From Poa pratensis (Eukaryota; Streptophyta; Magnoliopsida; Poales; Poaceae): a stretch of DNA of 64,000 nucleotides. A program made the translations under genes and the position numbers. The first letter of the stretch is position 1. Each line of letters starts with the position of its first letter. The notes beneath the pieces are model-generated. The model searched no databases, had not been told where the DNA came from, and saw nothing but the letters and a program-made list of their open reading frames with translations. The DNA lies in contig CAMZMU010000055.1 in the NCBI GenBank assembly GCA_947311845.1, forward strand, positions 21,632,465 through 21,696,464, read 5' to 3'. This document shows positions 36,307 through 46,496 of this stretch, one piece after another.

Positions 36307-39027
36307 TTATGTTACCTTATATTGAATAGATATTGTCCCAACCATAATACTTTCATATCCTTCATGGTGGTCATAAATAGGACAATCAATACTTCCAACT
36401 TTGATAGTTTTATAACTTGCAATTGAGCTAACTCCACATAATACATTTTGCTTCTTGGGAAAATAAACAGTATGCTCTTTGTCATTGACATTAAAAGTAA
36501 CTTTCCCTTTATTGCAATCAATAACAGCTCCTGCAGTATTAAGAAAAGGTCTACCAAGAATAATGGACATATTATCATCTTCAGGCATATCCAACACAAC
36601 AAAGTCAGTCAAAATCAAACAGTTGGTAGTAACTTGAACAGGAACATTTTCACATATACCAACAGGAACAGCAGTAGATTTATCAGCCATTTGCAAAGAT
36701 ATATCAGTTGGTATCAATTTATCTAAATAAAGTCTCTTATAAAGAGAGAAAGGCATCACACTTACTCCAGCTCCAAGATCACAAAGTGCAGTTCTAACAT
36801 AATTATTTTTAATAGAGCAAGGAATAGTTGGTATACCTGGATCTCCAAGTTTCTTTGGAACCTTACCATTGAAAGAGTAATTAGCAAGCATGGTGGAAAT
36901 CTCCTCATTAGGAATTTTCCTCTTGTTAGAAACAATATCCTTCATGTATTTCGAATAAGGAGGCAGCTTAATAGCATCAGTCAAAGGAATTTGCAAAAAC
37001 AAAGGTTTCATCCACTCACAAAACTTGTTGTAGTGTTCTTCTTCCTTGGATTTATGTTTCTTATTAGGAAAAGGCATTGATTTTTGCACCCAAGGTTCTC
37101 TTTCTTTACCATGTTTCTTAGCTACAAAATCCTCTTTAGTGCAATTTTTATTTTCAGTGTCACTATCAGAATCGCTCTCAACCTCTTCATTATTATTAGC
37201 ATTGTTTCTATCATTATCATTAACAGGTTCATTACCATTTTCAGTTTCAGCATCAGACACAGATATACTATTAGGATCACTAGCAGGTTCTTTTTCCTTA
37301 ATAGTTTCAGAAGACTCTACAGCAGGTTTATGTTTCTTCTTCTTTTTCTTAGAAGGAGAGCTGGGCCTTTCAGCTAATTGAGAATCTTGTTCAATTCTTT
37401 TAGGATGTCCCTCAGGATACAAAGGATCTTGAGTGGAAGCTCCACTCCTAGTTGCTATTCCAAAAGCATGTTTTCCATTACTATTAGAATTTTTAGCTAG
37501 CAAGTCTTTTTGTACTTTAGTAATTTGCTCCATTTGAGTTTGAACCATACTAAGATGTTTAACTAGACCTTTAATGTCATTTACAGTTCTTACCAAAACA
37601 TCTTGCAAATTACTAATAATACGAGAATTTTCTAACAGATGATTTTCTACTCTCATATTAAAATGCTCCTGCTTAACAATAAAATTATCAAGTTCATCTA
37701 AGCATTGATCAGGAGGCTTACCATAAGGAATATCACCAGCATCGAAATATTGTAGAGAGTGTACCTCAATTGAAGGTGGAGGAGTCGGCTTACATAAGTC
37801 TTCTATTGGAGGTAAATTTTTAACATCTTCAGATTTAATACCCCTCTCCTTGAGAGTCCTCTTGGCTTCTCTCATTCCTTCATTATCAAGTTCAATAACA
37901 CCTCTCTTTCTTGGTGTAGGCACTGGCGCAGGCTCTGGTGTGGGAGTGGGTTCAGCTATAACCCAATCTTCATAATTTTGGCTAATCTTAGCCATTAATT
38001 CCTCAGCTTCATCTGGAGTTCGTTTCCTGAAAACACAACCAGCACAACTATCCAGGAATGTCCTAGATTCATCGGTTAGTCCATTATAAAATATATCAAG
38101 AAGTTCATTTTTAGGTATATCATGTCCAGGTCGAACTCTAAGCAAATAACAAAACCTTGACCAAGTTTCAGAAATATTTTCTTCCTGCAATTGCTTGAAG
38201 TTAAAAATTCTCTGCAAAGCAACATGTTGAACACTAGCAGGATAATATTTATGGAAGAAAACATCAACCAATCCTAAAGGATTTTTAATACAACCGGGAG
38301 ACAAATTACCAAACCAAGCTTTAGCATCGCCTTTCAGAGAGAAAGGAAAAATTTTGGTAACAAAATAGGTGCGCAATTTAATATCATCAGAGAACAAACT
38401 ACTTAAAGTAGATAACTTGTTCATATGTTCCATAGCACTTTCATCTTCAGCACCACAAAAAGGATCTTTCTCTACCACAGATATAAAGGACAAATCCACA
38501 GAAAAGTCATAATCCTTATCAGTTATACGAATAGGAGATGTTGCAAACTCAGGATCAGCAGACAATTTGTAGCTAACAGTGTGTTTTTTCAGAAAATCCA
38601 TTATAGTGGCAGAATCAGCAGAAGAGTCAAGATTCCTGCATTTTTCAGCAAAAGCTTCATCTACTTCTATATAATCTTCCTCGGGGTCATCATCATCGAT
38701 GAATTCCCTCGACTCAGGAGAAGCAACAGGTGTGACAACATTTTCATTAGGCATTTCAGAATTTTCAATAAGTCTAGACCTAGCAATCGTAGCATCTAGA
38801 AAAGGACCTAACGAACCAGTTTCACTAAGCACAGTAGAAGCATCATCAAATTCATCAGAAACAGTTTCAGATTCAGTAGTGCCAACACGCGAAGCAGGTG
38901 CGTGTGGCGGTGTAACCAGTTGATTAATAACAGATGGTGAATCAAGAGCAGCAGCGGAGTTCAGAGCCGTACCTTTCCTTGTAGTGGATGGCAGAATAGC
39001 CACCTTCTTGTCATGAGTTTTCCCCAT
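36307..39027 (-). CDS. Gag-protease polyprotein of the Gypsy element
   Basis: About 906 residues from ATG 39027 (MGKTHDKK); the open frame extends upstream into the 5' LTR to 39387 but that part is probably not translated. The Retrotrans_gag domain is recognisable: FPFSLKGDAKAWFGNLSPG, FFHKYYPASVQHVALQRIF, ISETWSRFCYLLRVRPGH and LLDIFYNGLTDESRTFLD. A Lys- and acid-rich linker follows. The C-terminus is an aspartic protease with CDLGAGVSVMPFSLYKRL in place of the usual DTG/DSG, as in Athila-type elements, plus IILGRPFLNTAGAVIDC. Translation stops at 36307 without continuing into reverse transcriptase. Confidence 0.9.
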   Translation of the reverse strand: MGKTHDKKVAILPSTTRKGTALNSAAALDSPSVINQLVTPPHAPASRVGTTESETVSDEFDDASTVLSETGSLGPFLDATIARSRLIENSEMPNENVVTPVASPESREFIDDDDPEEDYIEVDEAFAEKCRNLDSSADSATIMDFLKKHTVSYKLSADPEFATSPIRITDKDYDFSVDLSFISVVEKDPFCGAEDESAMEHMNKLSTLSSLFSDDIKLRTYFVTKIFPFSLKGDAKAWFGNLSPGCIKNPLGLVDVFFHKYYPASVQHVALQRIFNFKQLQEENISETWSRFCYLLRVRPGHDIPKNELLDIFYNGLTDESRTFLDSCAGCVFRKRTPDEAEELMAKISQNYEDWVIAEPTPTPEPAPVPTPRKRGVIELDNEGMREAKRTLKERGIKSEDVKNLPPIEDLCKPTPPPSIEVHSLQYFDAGDIPYGKPPDQCLDELDNFIVKQEHFNMRVENHLLENSRIISNLQDVLVRTVNDIKGLVKHLSMVQTQMEQITKVQKDLLAKNSNSNGKHAFGIATRSGASTQDPLYPEGHPKRIEQDSQLAERPSSPSKKKKKKHKPAVESSETIKEKEPASDPNSISVSDAETENGNEPVNDNDRNNANNNEEVESDSDSDTENKNCTKEDFVAKKHGKEREPWVQKSMPFPNKKHKSKEEEHYNKFCEWMKPLFLQIPLTDAIKLPPYSKYMKDIVSNKRKIPNEEISTMLANYSFNGKVPKKLGDPGIPTIPCSIKNNYVRTALCDLGAGVSVMPFSLYKRLYLDKLIPTDISLQMADKSTAVPVGICENVPVQVTTNCLILTDFVVLDMPEDDNMSIILGRPFLNTAGAVIDCNKGKVTFNVNDKEHTVYFPKKQNVLCGVSSIASYKTIKVGSIDCPIYDHHEGYESIMVGTISIQYKVT

Positions 39028-39086
39028 GATAAATGGATTGCAGCAAAGGATATCACTTCCAGATGAACTTATAAATAAAGCTATGC

Positions 39087-39104
39087 TCCCCGGCAACGGC
39101 GCCA
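39087..39104 (-). other. Primer-binding site (tRNA-Asp type)
   Basis: TGGCGCCGTTGCCGGGGA on the minus strand, 11 nt after the 5' LTR end; complementary to the 3' end of plant tRNA-Asp, the usual primer of Athila-like elements. Confidence 0.85.
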
Positions 39105-39115
39105 GAAAATAGTCT

Positions 39116-40519
39116 TGATGACCCACAAGTATAGGGGATCGCAACAGTCTTCGAGGGAAGTAAAACCCAAATTTATTGATTCGACACAAGGGGAGCCAAA
39201 GAATAAATATAAGCCTTAACAGATGAATTGTCAGTTCAGCTGCACCTGAAAGTAGACTTCCTCGACACAGATTATCAGTAGCAACGGTGATATAACAGCA
39301 GTAGTAACAAAGTAATAGCAGCAACAGTGTAACAAAGACAGCAGCAGTAATTTCAGTAAACAGCAGGATTAAAAGTACTGTAGGCATAGGGACGGATGTA
39401 CGGGCGTTGCATGGATAAGAGCGCTCATGTAATAATCATAACTCAGGGCATTTGCAGGTAAACAATTATAAAAGCATCCTAGTACTAGTCAAACATAGGC
39501 ATGTGTTCCGTATATAGTCGTACGTGCTCGCAATGAGAAACTTGCACAACATCTACTGTCCTGCCAGCCCGTTTGCAGCGGGGCCTCAAGGGAAACTACT
39601 GGCAATTAAGGTACTCCTTTTAATAAAGTACCGGAGCAATGCATTAACACTCCGTGAACACACGTAATCCTCAAGTCAAAGCCATCCCCTCCAGTTATCC
39701 CGGTTGCTGTCACTCCGGGGCCTCGGGTTCCGGACAATAACAGGTGAAAACAACTTGCAGATATGATCTAAAACATAATTATTCTCATGCATCAACAACA
39801 TGTTCAGATCTGAGATCATGGCACTCGGGCCCTAGTGGCAAGCATTAAGCACAACAAGTTGCAACAATGATAAATAGCACTAACAATGGATACTAGGCAC
39901 CATGCCCTAACAATCTGGCAACTTATTACATGAACAATCTCATCCAATCCCTACCATCCCCTCAGCCTACAGCAGGGAACTACTCACACATGGATGGGGG
40001 AATCATTGATGGTTGATGGAGAGGCGGTGGTGATGACGATGGTGATGATCTCCTCCGAATCCCCGTCCCGGCAGGGTGCCAGAACGGAACTTCTGATCCC
40101 CGGAATAGAGATCGCGGCGGGCGGAGCGTGGATGTGTTTCGCGAAATATGGTCGAACCCCCCTCGATATTTAGGTCAAGGGCAATATATAGTCCAAAGGG
40201 GAGCGTCGGGGGGCGACCGAGGTGGCCACGCCACACTTGGGCGCGGCCCCACCCCCAGCCGCGCCCAGCTATGGCGTGGCTGCCTGGTGTGGCCTCTCCG
40301 ACTCCCCTTCTGGCTCCGTGGGTCTTCCGGTGAAATATGACGATCGCAATTGTTTTCGGAGTTTTTCTCGAAAGTTGACTTTTCTGCACAAAAAGAAGAC
40401 ACCAGGGCAATTCTGCTGAAAACAGCGTTAGTCCATGTTAGTTGCATCCAAATCATACAAGTTAGAGGTAAAACAACAACAAAAGTGTTCGAAAAAGTAG
40501 ATACGTTTTGGAAGTATCA
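39116..40519 (-). repeat. 5' LTR of the Gypsy element
   Basis: 1404 bp, nearly identical to 31007-32412. Differences noticed: T/C near 39125, a 2-bp GC loss near 40118, two G/A changes near 40480-40491 and C/A near 40513. Confidence 0.95.
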
Positions 40520-41505
40520 ATGATCTCCCCGAATATTGGGCGAAACAACTCTAGTTGTCCAGCATGCAAGTTACTGAACATATCTAGGAGGTCAGTCTTA
40601 ATGACATCCAAAAAGTTTTGATAAAACTCTGCTGGGAAGCCATCTGGACCTGGTACCTTATTATGCTCCATTTGGAAAATCGCTTTTTTTTTACTTCTTC
40701 CTCGGTCAATGGTGAAGTAAGATAGATGTTTTCCTCATTAGATACTTGGGGGATATCATTTGTGCGAGACTCATCAAGGGTAAAGTTCCCTTCCTCCGGA
40801 GCCACGAACACACCTTTATAATATTTTGTGATATAATTTTTCAGCTCCTCTTGTCCCTCGATCAGGCCCTCTTCTTGATGTAAAGAGTGAATAAGCTTCT
40901 TCCTATGGCTGCCATTTACAACATTATGGAAGTATCTTGTATATGAATCTGCTTCAAGAATAAATTGAGACTTTGACCTCTGTTACCATTTGAGTTCCAC
41001 TTCACGTAATAGGCGTGCTATCTGTTCGTTTGACAAACTTTTTAGTTCAATCTCTTGCGCAAACAACGGTTGCCTTTCTGTGATTTGTTCGAGTTCATCA
41101 ATAATGGCAGCCAATCGAGCATTTTCATTTTTCAGTATACCTCTGGTGTGCTGTGTCCATCCTCGAAGGAATGTACGCATATTGCATATTTTGTTTTTCC
41201 ATCTTTGGATAGGAGTACTACCAGCCACATGTTTTGACCATACCCCTTTAACCAGCTCATCAAAACCGTCACGATGTAACCAACCAAATTCAAATTTAAA
41301 TTGGTGTTTATCATGTGGTTTTGACGAACCGGTGGATAGGAGGATAGGGGCATGGTCCGACAAGGCTTTCAATATGTTCTATCGCGTGTACCGTCACCAA
41401 TGGGTATTTATATTCCCAATCAGTGTCCATAAGTACACGATCCAACTTTTCGGGGGAGAGCTATGTGTTCAAGGATACCCTTTCGTCCATCTCAATTGTC
41501 CCTTT
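40520..41505 (-). mobile_element. LINE (L1-type) 5' part, truncated
   Basis: Upstream half of the LINE that continues at 31006. On the minus strand it reads LDRVLMDTDWEY and KALSDHAPILL (end of the endonuclease domain, one frameshift between them). It then has a linker to about 40980 and the RT start NKVPGPDGFPAEFYQNF near 40650. Joining it to the left part across the Gypsy element restores FGEIIHFLPKV in frame, confirming the interruption. The LINE is 5'-truncated near 41505. Total LINE length without the insertion is about 3.2 kb. Confidence 0.85.
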
Positions 41506-42189
41506 CATCTTCTTAGTCATTTTTTCTATTCTACAACATACTTAATGATGACACATATGAATTTGAAGATAAATATCACAAATATTATTTTAACTTTCAA
41601 GCAAAATAGTTCAGACAACAATTCAAATACACTGACACGAGTTGATATTTTTGAACGACATGATTCAAACAATAGTTTAAACTCCATGATGAACTCAGTA
41701 ACAAGCCTAGGAACCTCTTGTAGTCCTCTTAACTCCAACAATAGATGGTTCCTAGGATCGGCCACCGGCCTTTGTACTTGTCGGGGATGCCCCATCGTCA
41801 GAGAGCTAGGAGGAGTGGAGTGGCGGGTGGGCTCGGTGTTGAGAGCGGCCTAGCTTCGAGATTGGGGCAACACATATCGGGAGCTCGGCGGCAACACAAT
41901 GAGGTAGGTGAGCATGGCGAGTGCATCAAATATTCAAGGAGAGGGGACATAAGGAGGAACTGTCCATGCAGGGAAATAGTAAGTCCCTTAGGTCCTCACA
42001 TTTTTTTTCTTTACCTCCCAAGTATGTTCCTTTCGTTTTGCCAAGCTCTTTTCCATTATTCCCGACTTTCAGAATTCTTTCGGCAATCATCGATAAAGGG
42101 TAATAGGGTGGAAATGTCCTAGGGGATATAATGTGTCCTTTGGGGTTCTCATATTTTTCTCAGATGCCTTACCTTCCGTTTTAAACCAT
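41506..42189. other. Region with degenerate repeats related to the duplicated flank
   Basis: No gene recognised. From about 41930 it has phrases such as GAGGGGACATAAGGAGGAA that recur at about 42470 and, diverged, at 46785, so short repeats of the duplicated block extend into it. Confidence 0.4.
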
Positions 42190-42740
42190 TTCTTCCTTTG
42201 TTTTCTAGAATATGCTGGAATTTCTGGGCAATATTAAAGTAGAAAGGGAAACATGGGGGAAATGTCCTAGGTGAGAGCACGAGTCCTCTAGGGTTCTCAT
42301 ACATATTTTTTCTTCGATTCCTGGATATTTTTCTTTCATTTCTAAACCCTTTCTTTCCCTTTTCATGGGTTTCCCGAAAGTTTCCAACAACTTAGGGAGA
42401 GGAAAAACAAGGAGGAAGCGTACTAGGTGAAAATAACGAGAATATCTCGGCAAATCTTCAAGAAGAGGGGATATAAGGAGGAAATGTTCTAGGGCAAAAC
42501 TGTGAGGCCCTACGGTCCTCACATTTTTAACCCAACGTATTTCCCTTCTGTTCCCGGCAAGGCAAAAGTATTCCACGTTTGTCCTCCAGGTCTCCTTCCT
42601 GACATTTTCCCCAAATTTCCTCATTCATCTTATATTACAGTAAAGCCGAGGAAAAGACACCTGCAAGCACTACACAATCCTTTTTCTAAGAAATTGTAGT
42701 TAGTTAACAATAAGAGGTTGTACAAACTTTTACTATTCTA

Positions 42741-43115
42741 CTCCCTCTGTTCCGGTTTATTGGGCTTACTAGACGCTGCACCGCGACCCCGTCACGTAGG
42801 GATTGATTCAGAGAAAAAAAATCGATCAGAAGTATTAGCCAATAGAACAACGCAGTTTAATTTCGTGATTAATGCAAGAATACATGCATAGGCCTACTCC
42901 CTTTCTCCCTCATCTCTCCCCTGAGTCCCCTCGTGCATGTGGCCTAGTTAATGCATGGTTAGTTAAATCATCTCCTTCCATTGGCTCATCCCAGGAAGAG
43001 AGAGGGCCAACACATAAGATTACTTAGGCCAATTAATGATTACAGACCTTTTTCCTGGCTAGTTTTGCAATAAATAGATTTTGGCTAGGAGCCCACAATA
43101 CCGGAACGGAGAGAG
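42741..43115. mobile_element. Stowaway MITE with TA target duplication
   Basis: Ends CTCCCTCTGTTCCGG and CCGGAACGGAGAGAG; flanked by TA at 42739-42740 and 43116-43117. Length 375 bp, no ORF. Copy B lacks it near 47064, giving a natural empty site. Confidence 0.9.
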
Positions 43116-43467
43116 TAGTAGTAGTTTCCTATTTACAAATAGGATTTCCACACAATAGCCTATCCCATCATAAAATGGTATTATGTACTAGTGTCTAGTA
43201 CAAACTTATCATTCTCTCGATATACCACGGTGAATCTATAACTACACCAAGGATGGTGAAAATTTCAAAACCTAGTTCAGTGGGAGAGGAGCCTGTGAAT
43301 ATAATTAAAGTAGAGCCCGCCGGGTGAGATACCAAATGCCACTGTGACCATACCACTGGGCTATTGCCTAGTTCTGCAAGGATGGTGAAAATAGCAATGT
43401 AGCCAGACCATCATTCCAGATAAAAGGACTGTGGAGAGACAGAAATCTCTAGATTGTGGTACTGACA

Positions 43468-43605
43468 TCAAGCGTTGTCATGGTGATTTGTTCCATTTTG
43501 AAAATGAAGTAGTTCTCTTTCGCTTAGCTTCTTGCCAAGTTCTTCTTTTGACCGCAGTTTCCAGCCACTCTTCATGGCAGCAGACCACCATGCCTTCAGC
43601 TCATC
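43468..43605 (-). pseudogene. Duplicated terminal exon (copy A) of the unknown-function gene
   Basis: Preceded by a good acceptor (TTTCTAG) and reads DELKAWWSAAMKSGWKL, then SKEELGKKLSEREL, ending FQNGTNHHDNA and TGA at 43470-43468. The real terminal exon (47539-47417) ends FQNGTD. The frame is intact, so it could serve as an alternative last exon if transcription continues past copy B and the intervening LTR. Alone it is a fragment. Confidence 0.75.
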
Positions 43606-43794
43606 CTAGAAAACGAAACAAAATCAAAATCAGTCACCTACATAAATAAGAACCGTACGAAAAGCAGGATAGAAACTTTGACGAGACCAAAACCATTTGA
43701 TATCAGTGAATACTAGTATATAAGAACCATATGAAAAGCAGGATATAACCCCTCTGCATAGGCAAAATGGAAGAAATTTTAATAAGATGGGAGT

Positions 43795-44195
43795 TATCGG
43801 AAATTCAAATTGACTCCCGAGCTCATATGCTCTTGGTAGAGTAAAAAAATTTAAAAAATAGTAAAATATTTCACAAAATTCTGAAACCAATTGGAGACGA
43901 ACATATATAAATGTTCTACATACCTACCAAGTCTCATGGTGAAATGACATCTTAACTGCTCTGTACAAAAAAGACAATTCAGTGGCTAAAATAAAAAATA
44001 GTTTTTAAGACATTGCTTTTGTTATTTTTGCACAAAGCACCACTCATATCATTTCATCACGAAATTTGGCATGTATTTAAAAAACATGTATATGTTCATC
44101 ACCAATGATTTTTATAATTTTTTGAATTGTTTTACTTTTTTTTAAAAAATCGACCAGAAGCATATGAGCTTGGAAGCCAAAACGCCTTTCCTAAT
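43795..44195. mobile_element. MITE-like insertion in copy A
   Basis: Absent from copy B. Ends are inverted: CGAGCTCATATGCTCTTGG near 43819 and AGAAGCATATGAGCTTGG near 44157. About 0.4 kb, AT-rich, no ORF. Superfamily and target duplication were not resolved. Confidence 0.55.
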
Positions 44196-44425
44196 CTATT
44201 TCTTGATAGACCTGATTTTTCCATATAATATTTTTTGTACTAGTTGAGACTTGAGAGACCTGCTCTTATGAAAACAAAATATTACCACTGTGCTCTATGA
44301 TTTAAGAGCTAGATCATTCAGATTATATTCAGCATGAAACTTTCCTTTGTTTACACAAGGTGAGAAAGATCTACCATCTTGAATCACGTATCAAGAACAA
44401 CCAGCATAAGACCAACTTTCAGATT

Positions 44426-44834
44426 ACCATAATCAGATCTGAACCTCGCGGTGATCTTTATGTCAAACAAAGTTACAGAAATTTCCTACAACTTTCTATA
44501 TAGAAGGTTTTCCGTTTGACGTCAACTTCAGATCTCAGCGTGACGATCTCTAAAATATTTGTGGGTAGGGGAAGGGGCAGATCTGAGTAAAGTCAAGAGT
44601 CCGCCGCAACCAAGGCTCTTTTTTTTTCTTTTTTTTTTTTTGCATTTTTAGCAATTTCCAAATGATTCCTACACATCAAAGTGTAAAAACAAAAACTTGT
44701 GCAGTTTTGCACCTAAGAAAATATTAGTCCAAATAAATAAATTAAATATGCCAAATATAATGAAAAATATCATAATAAAATACATAGTTCTTGGATATGT
44801 TTTTCAATGTATCAATAATCACTATATGTCAACG
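44426..44834. other. Non-coding AT-rich stretch left of the LTR fragment
   Basis: Contains a long T-run near 44623-44640. No gene or recognised repeat. Confidence 0.4.
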
Positions 44835-46496
44835 TGATACGTCTCAAACGTATCTATAATTTTGATGTTCCATGTTTGTTTTATAACAAATTCTACATGT
44901 TTTATTTATAGTTTATATCATTTTTATACATTTTCTGGGACTAAACTATTAACAAGATGCCACAGTGCCAGTTCCTGTTTTTTGCTGTCTTTTTGTTTCA
45001 GAAAAGCCAGTAAGTAAATATTCTCGGAATTGGACGAAATTTCATGGAGCCCAGTTTTATGAAAATACGAAGGCAGAGTCCAAAGGGCAGCTGAGGAGGC
45101 GACCTAGGGGGCCAGACGCCACCTCGAAGCACCGGAAGGTGAGGCCGCGATGGGGGTGGTTTGGCCGCCTCACGTACCCCCTCGCCCCGCCTCTTCGCCT
45201 ATATATTCTCCATCTCGGGAAAATCCTAAATACCCAAACACAATTCCACGAAAAGTTCTGTCGCCGCCGTCGTCGCCATCCCTAGTTCGAGAGGGTTCTG
45301 AAGCTCTTCCTGACACTCTGCCGGAGGGGGAGATCATCACCGGAGGGCTCTACACCGCCACTGCCTCCGGAGTGATGCGTGAGTAGTTCTCCATTGGACT
45401 ACGGGTCCATAGCAGTAGCTAGATAGTTGTCTCTTCTCCTTGTGCTACCATGTTTAGATCTTGTGAGCTGCCTAATATGATCAAGATCATCTTTATATAA
45501 TGCTACATGTTGTGTTTCTGGGATCCGATGAATTGTGAAGTTATGATCATGTGTGTTCATCTATCTATCTGTATGTTTTATTTATGATCTTGCATGCTCT
45601 CCGATTCTAGTGATTACTTTGGCCAAATAGTTGCTAGTGTCTCCAAGAGAGGATATTTATGCTAGATAGTGGGTTCATGTCTCTGGTTGCCTCGGCTCGA
45701 ATGACAGAAACGACTAAAACTCTAGATGTGTTGTTTCCACTAGGGAGAAAACAATGATGCTATGTCTACGTGTCATTTGCATTGTTTACATTACACACTT
45801 TGCTTATTACAATTATTTGTTGGTTGCAACTTAATAATTTCAGGACACGGATGTTATCCTGGGGGTGGATTATTAGTAATAGATGCAGCTAGCAAGCGGC
45901 CTATGTATCTTGTTATAATGCACAATTAAGTACTACAGTGAAATTTAGCTTGTCATAATAGCATTGTCATGCCCCTACAATTTGTTAATTGTCCAACTGT
46001 AATTTGTTACCCAGCATATTTGTTTATCTGTTTATGGAGAGACACCACTAATAAACTGTGGATCCCGGTATATTCTTTTACACTGATAAAAACACTGTTT
46101 ACACTGTTTCCCACCATCATTTGCTCGCAGTTCATTTTTGCATTTACATTTATTCTCCACACCATACGTTTAATTCTTTGCACTGACAACCTTCCTGTTT
46201 CATTGGGGCAAATTAGTTTGATTATGTTGTGTGTAGGTCCACGTTGATCTGTAAGCGCCAGAGTAGATTGACACCGTGTTGAAGCTCTTCCAACTCTTAC
46301 TGCATTGTTAATCTTGGTTTTGTTCTCAAGAGAAAACTGTTATTGTACTGCTTCATATCTTCCTCTTGGGGTTCCCCAACAAACGCGTGTTTCACGTCAT
46401 CAAACCGTTTTCTTGCGCCGTTGCCGGGGAGTTGGAAGCTCTAGCAAGGGGAGTTACACGCCACCATTCTCTTTACTTTGTTTTTGCCTAGGTTTT
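44835..46496 (+). mobile_element. Gypsy LTR plus primer site, rest of the element missing
   Basis: An LTR of about 1.57 kb (44835-46402) begins TGATACGTCTCAAACGTATC and ends near GTCATCA. It has a GC-rich block (45080-45190) and a TATA box. It is followed by a TGCGCCGTTGCCGGGGAG primer site (46414-46431) of the tRNA-Asp type and about 70 nt of leader. Copy B of the duplicated block starts directly after, so the interior and second LTR are lost. It lies between the two duplicated copies. Confidence 0.75.
45199..45207 (+). promoter_or_regulatory. TATA box in the Gypsy LTR fragment
   Basis: CTATATATT directly downstream of the GC-rich block; same arrangement as in the LTRs at 31007 and 39116. 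Confidence 0.55.

Larger units (their letters stand above)
31007..40519 (-). mobile_element. Complete non-autonomous Gypsy (Athila-like) LTR retrotransposon, inserted in a LINE
   Basis: Bounded by LTRs 31007-32412 and 39116-40519 (TG...CA) and a perfect 5-bp duplication ATGAT at 31002-31006 and 40520-40524. Order in element direction (minus strand): 5' LTR, primer site complementary to tRNA-Asp (39104-39087), gag-protease ORF, a separate ORF of about 370 residues, polypurine tract (32424-32413), 3' LTR. No reverse transcriptase, RNase H or integrase was seen, so it must be mobilised in trans. I noticed only four substitutions and one 2-bp indel between the LTRs, so the insertion is recent. 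Confidence 0.95.
42190..44425. repeat. Duplicated block, copy A (3' end of the unknown-function gene)
   Basis: Matches copy B (46497-48040) over nearly its whole length at roughly 85-90 percent by eye. It covers the terminal exon and 3' flank of the gene at 47417-52849. Copy A contains two extra insertions (42741-43115 and about 43795-44195) and a deletion near 44395 relative to copy B. Confidence 0.85.

Noticed and set aside
39028..39387. N-terminal 120-residue extension of gag
   Set aside because: It is read through the 5' LTR end and primer site; the ATG at 39027 is the plausible start.
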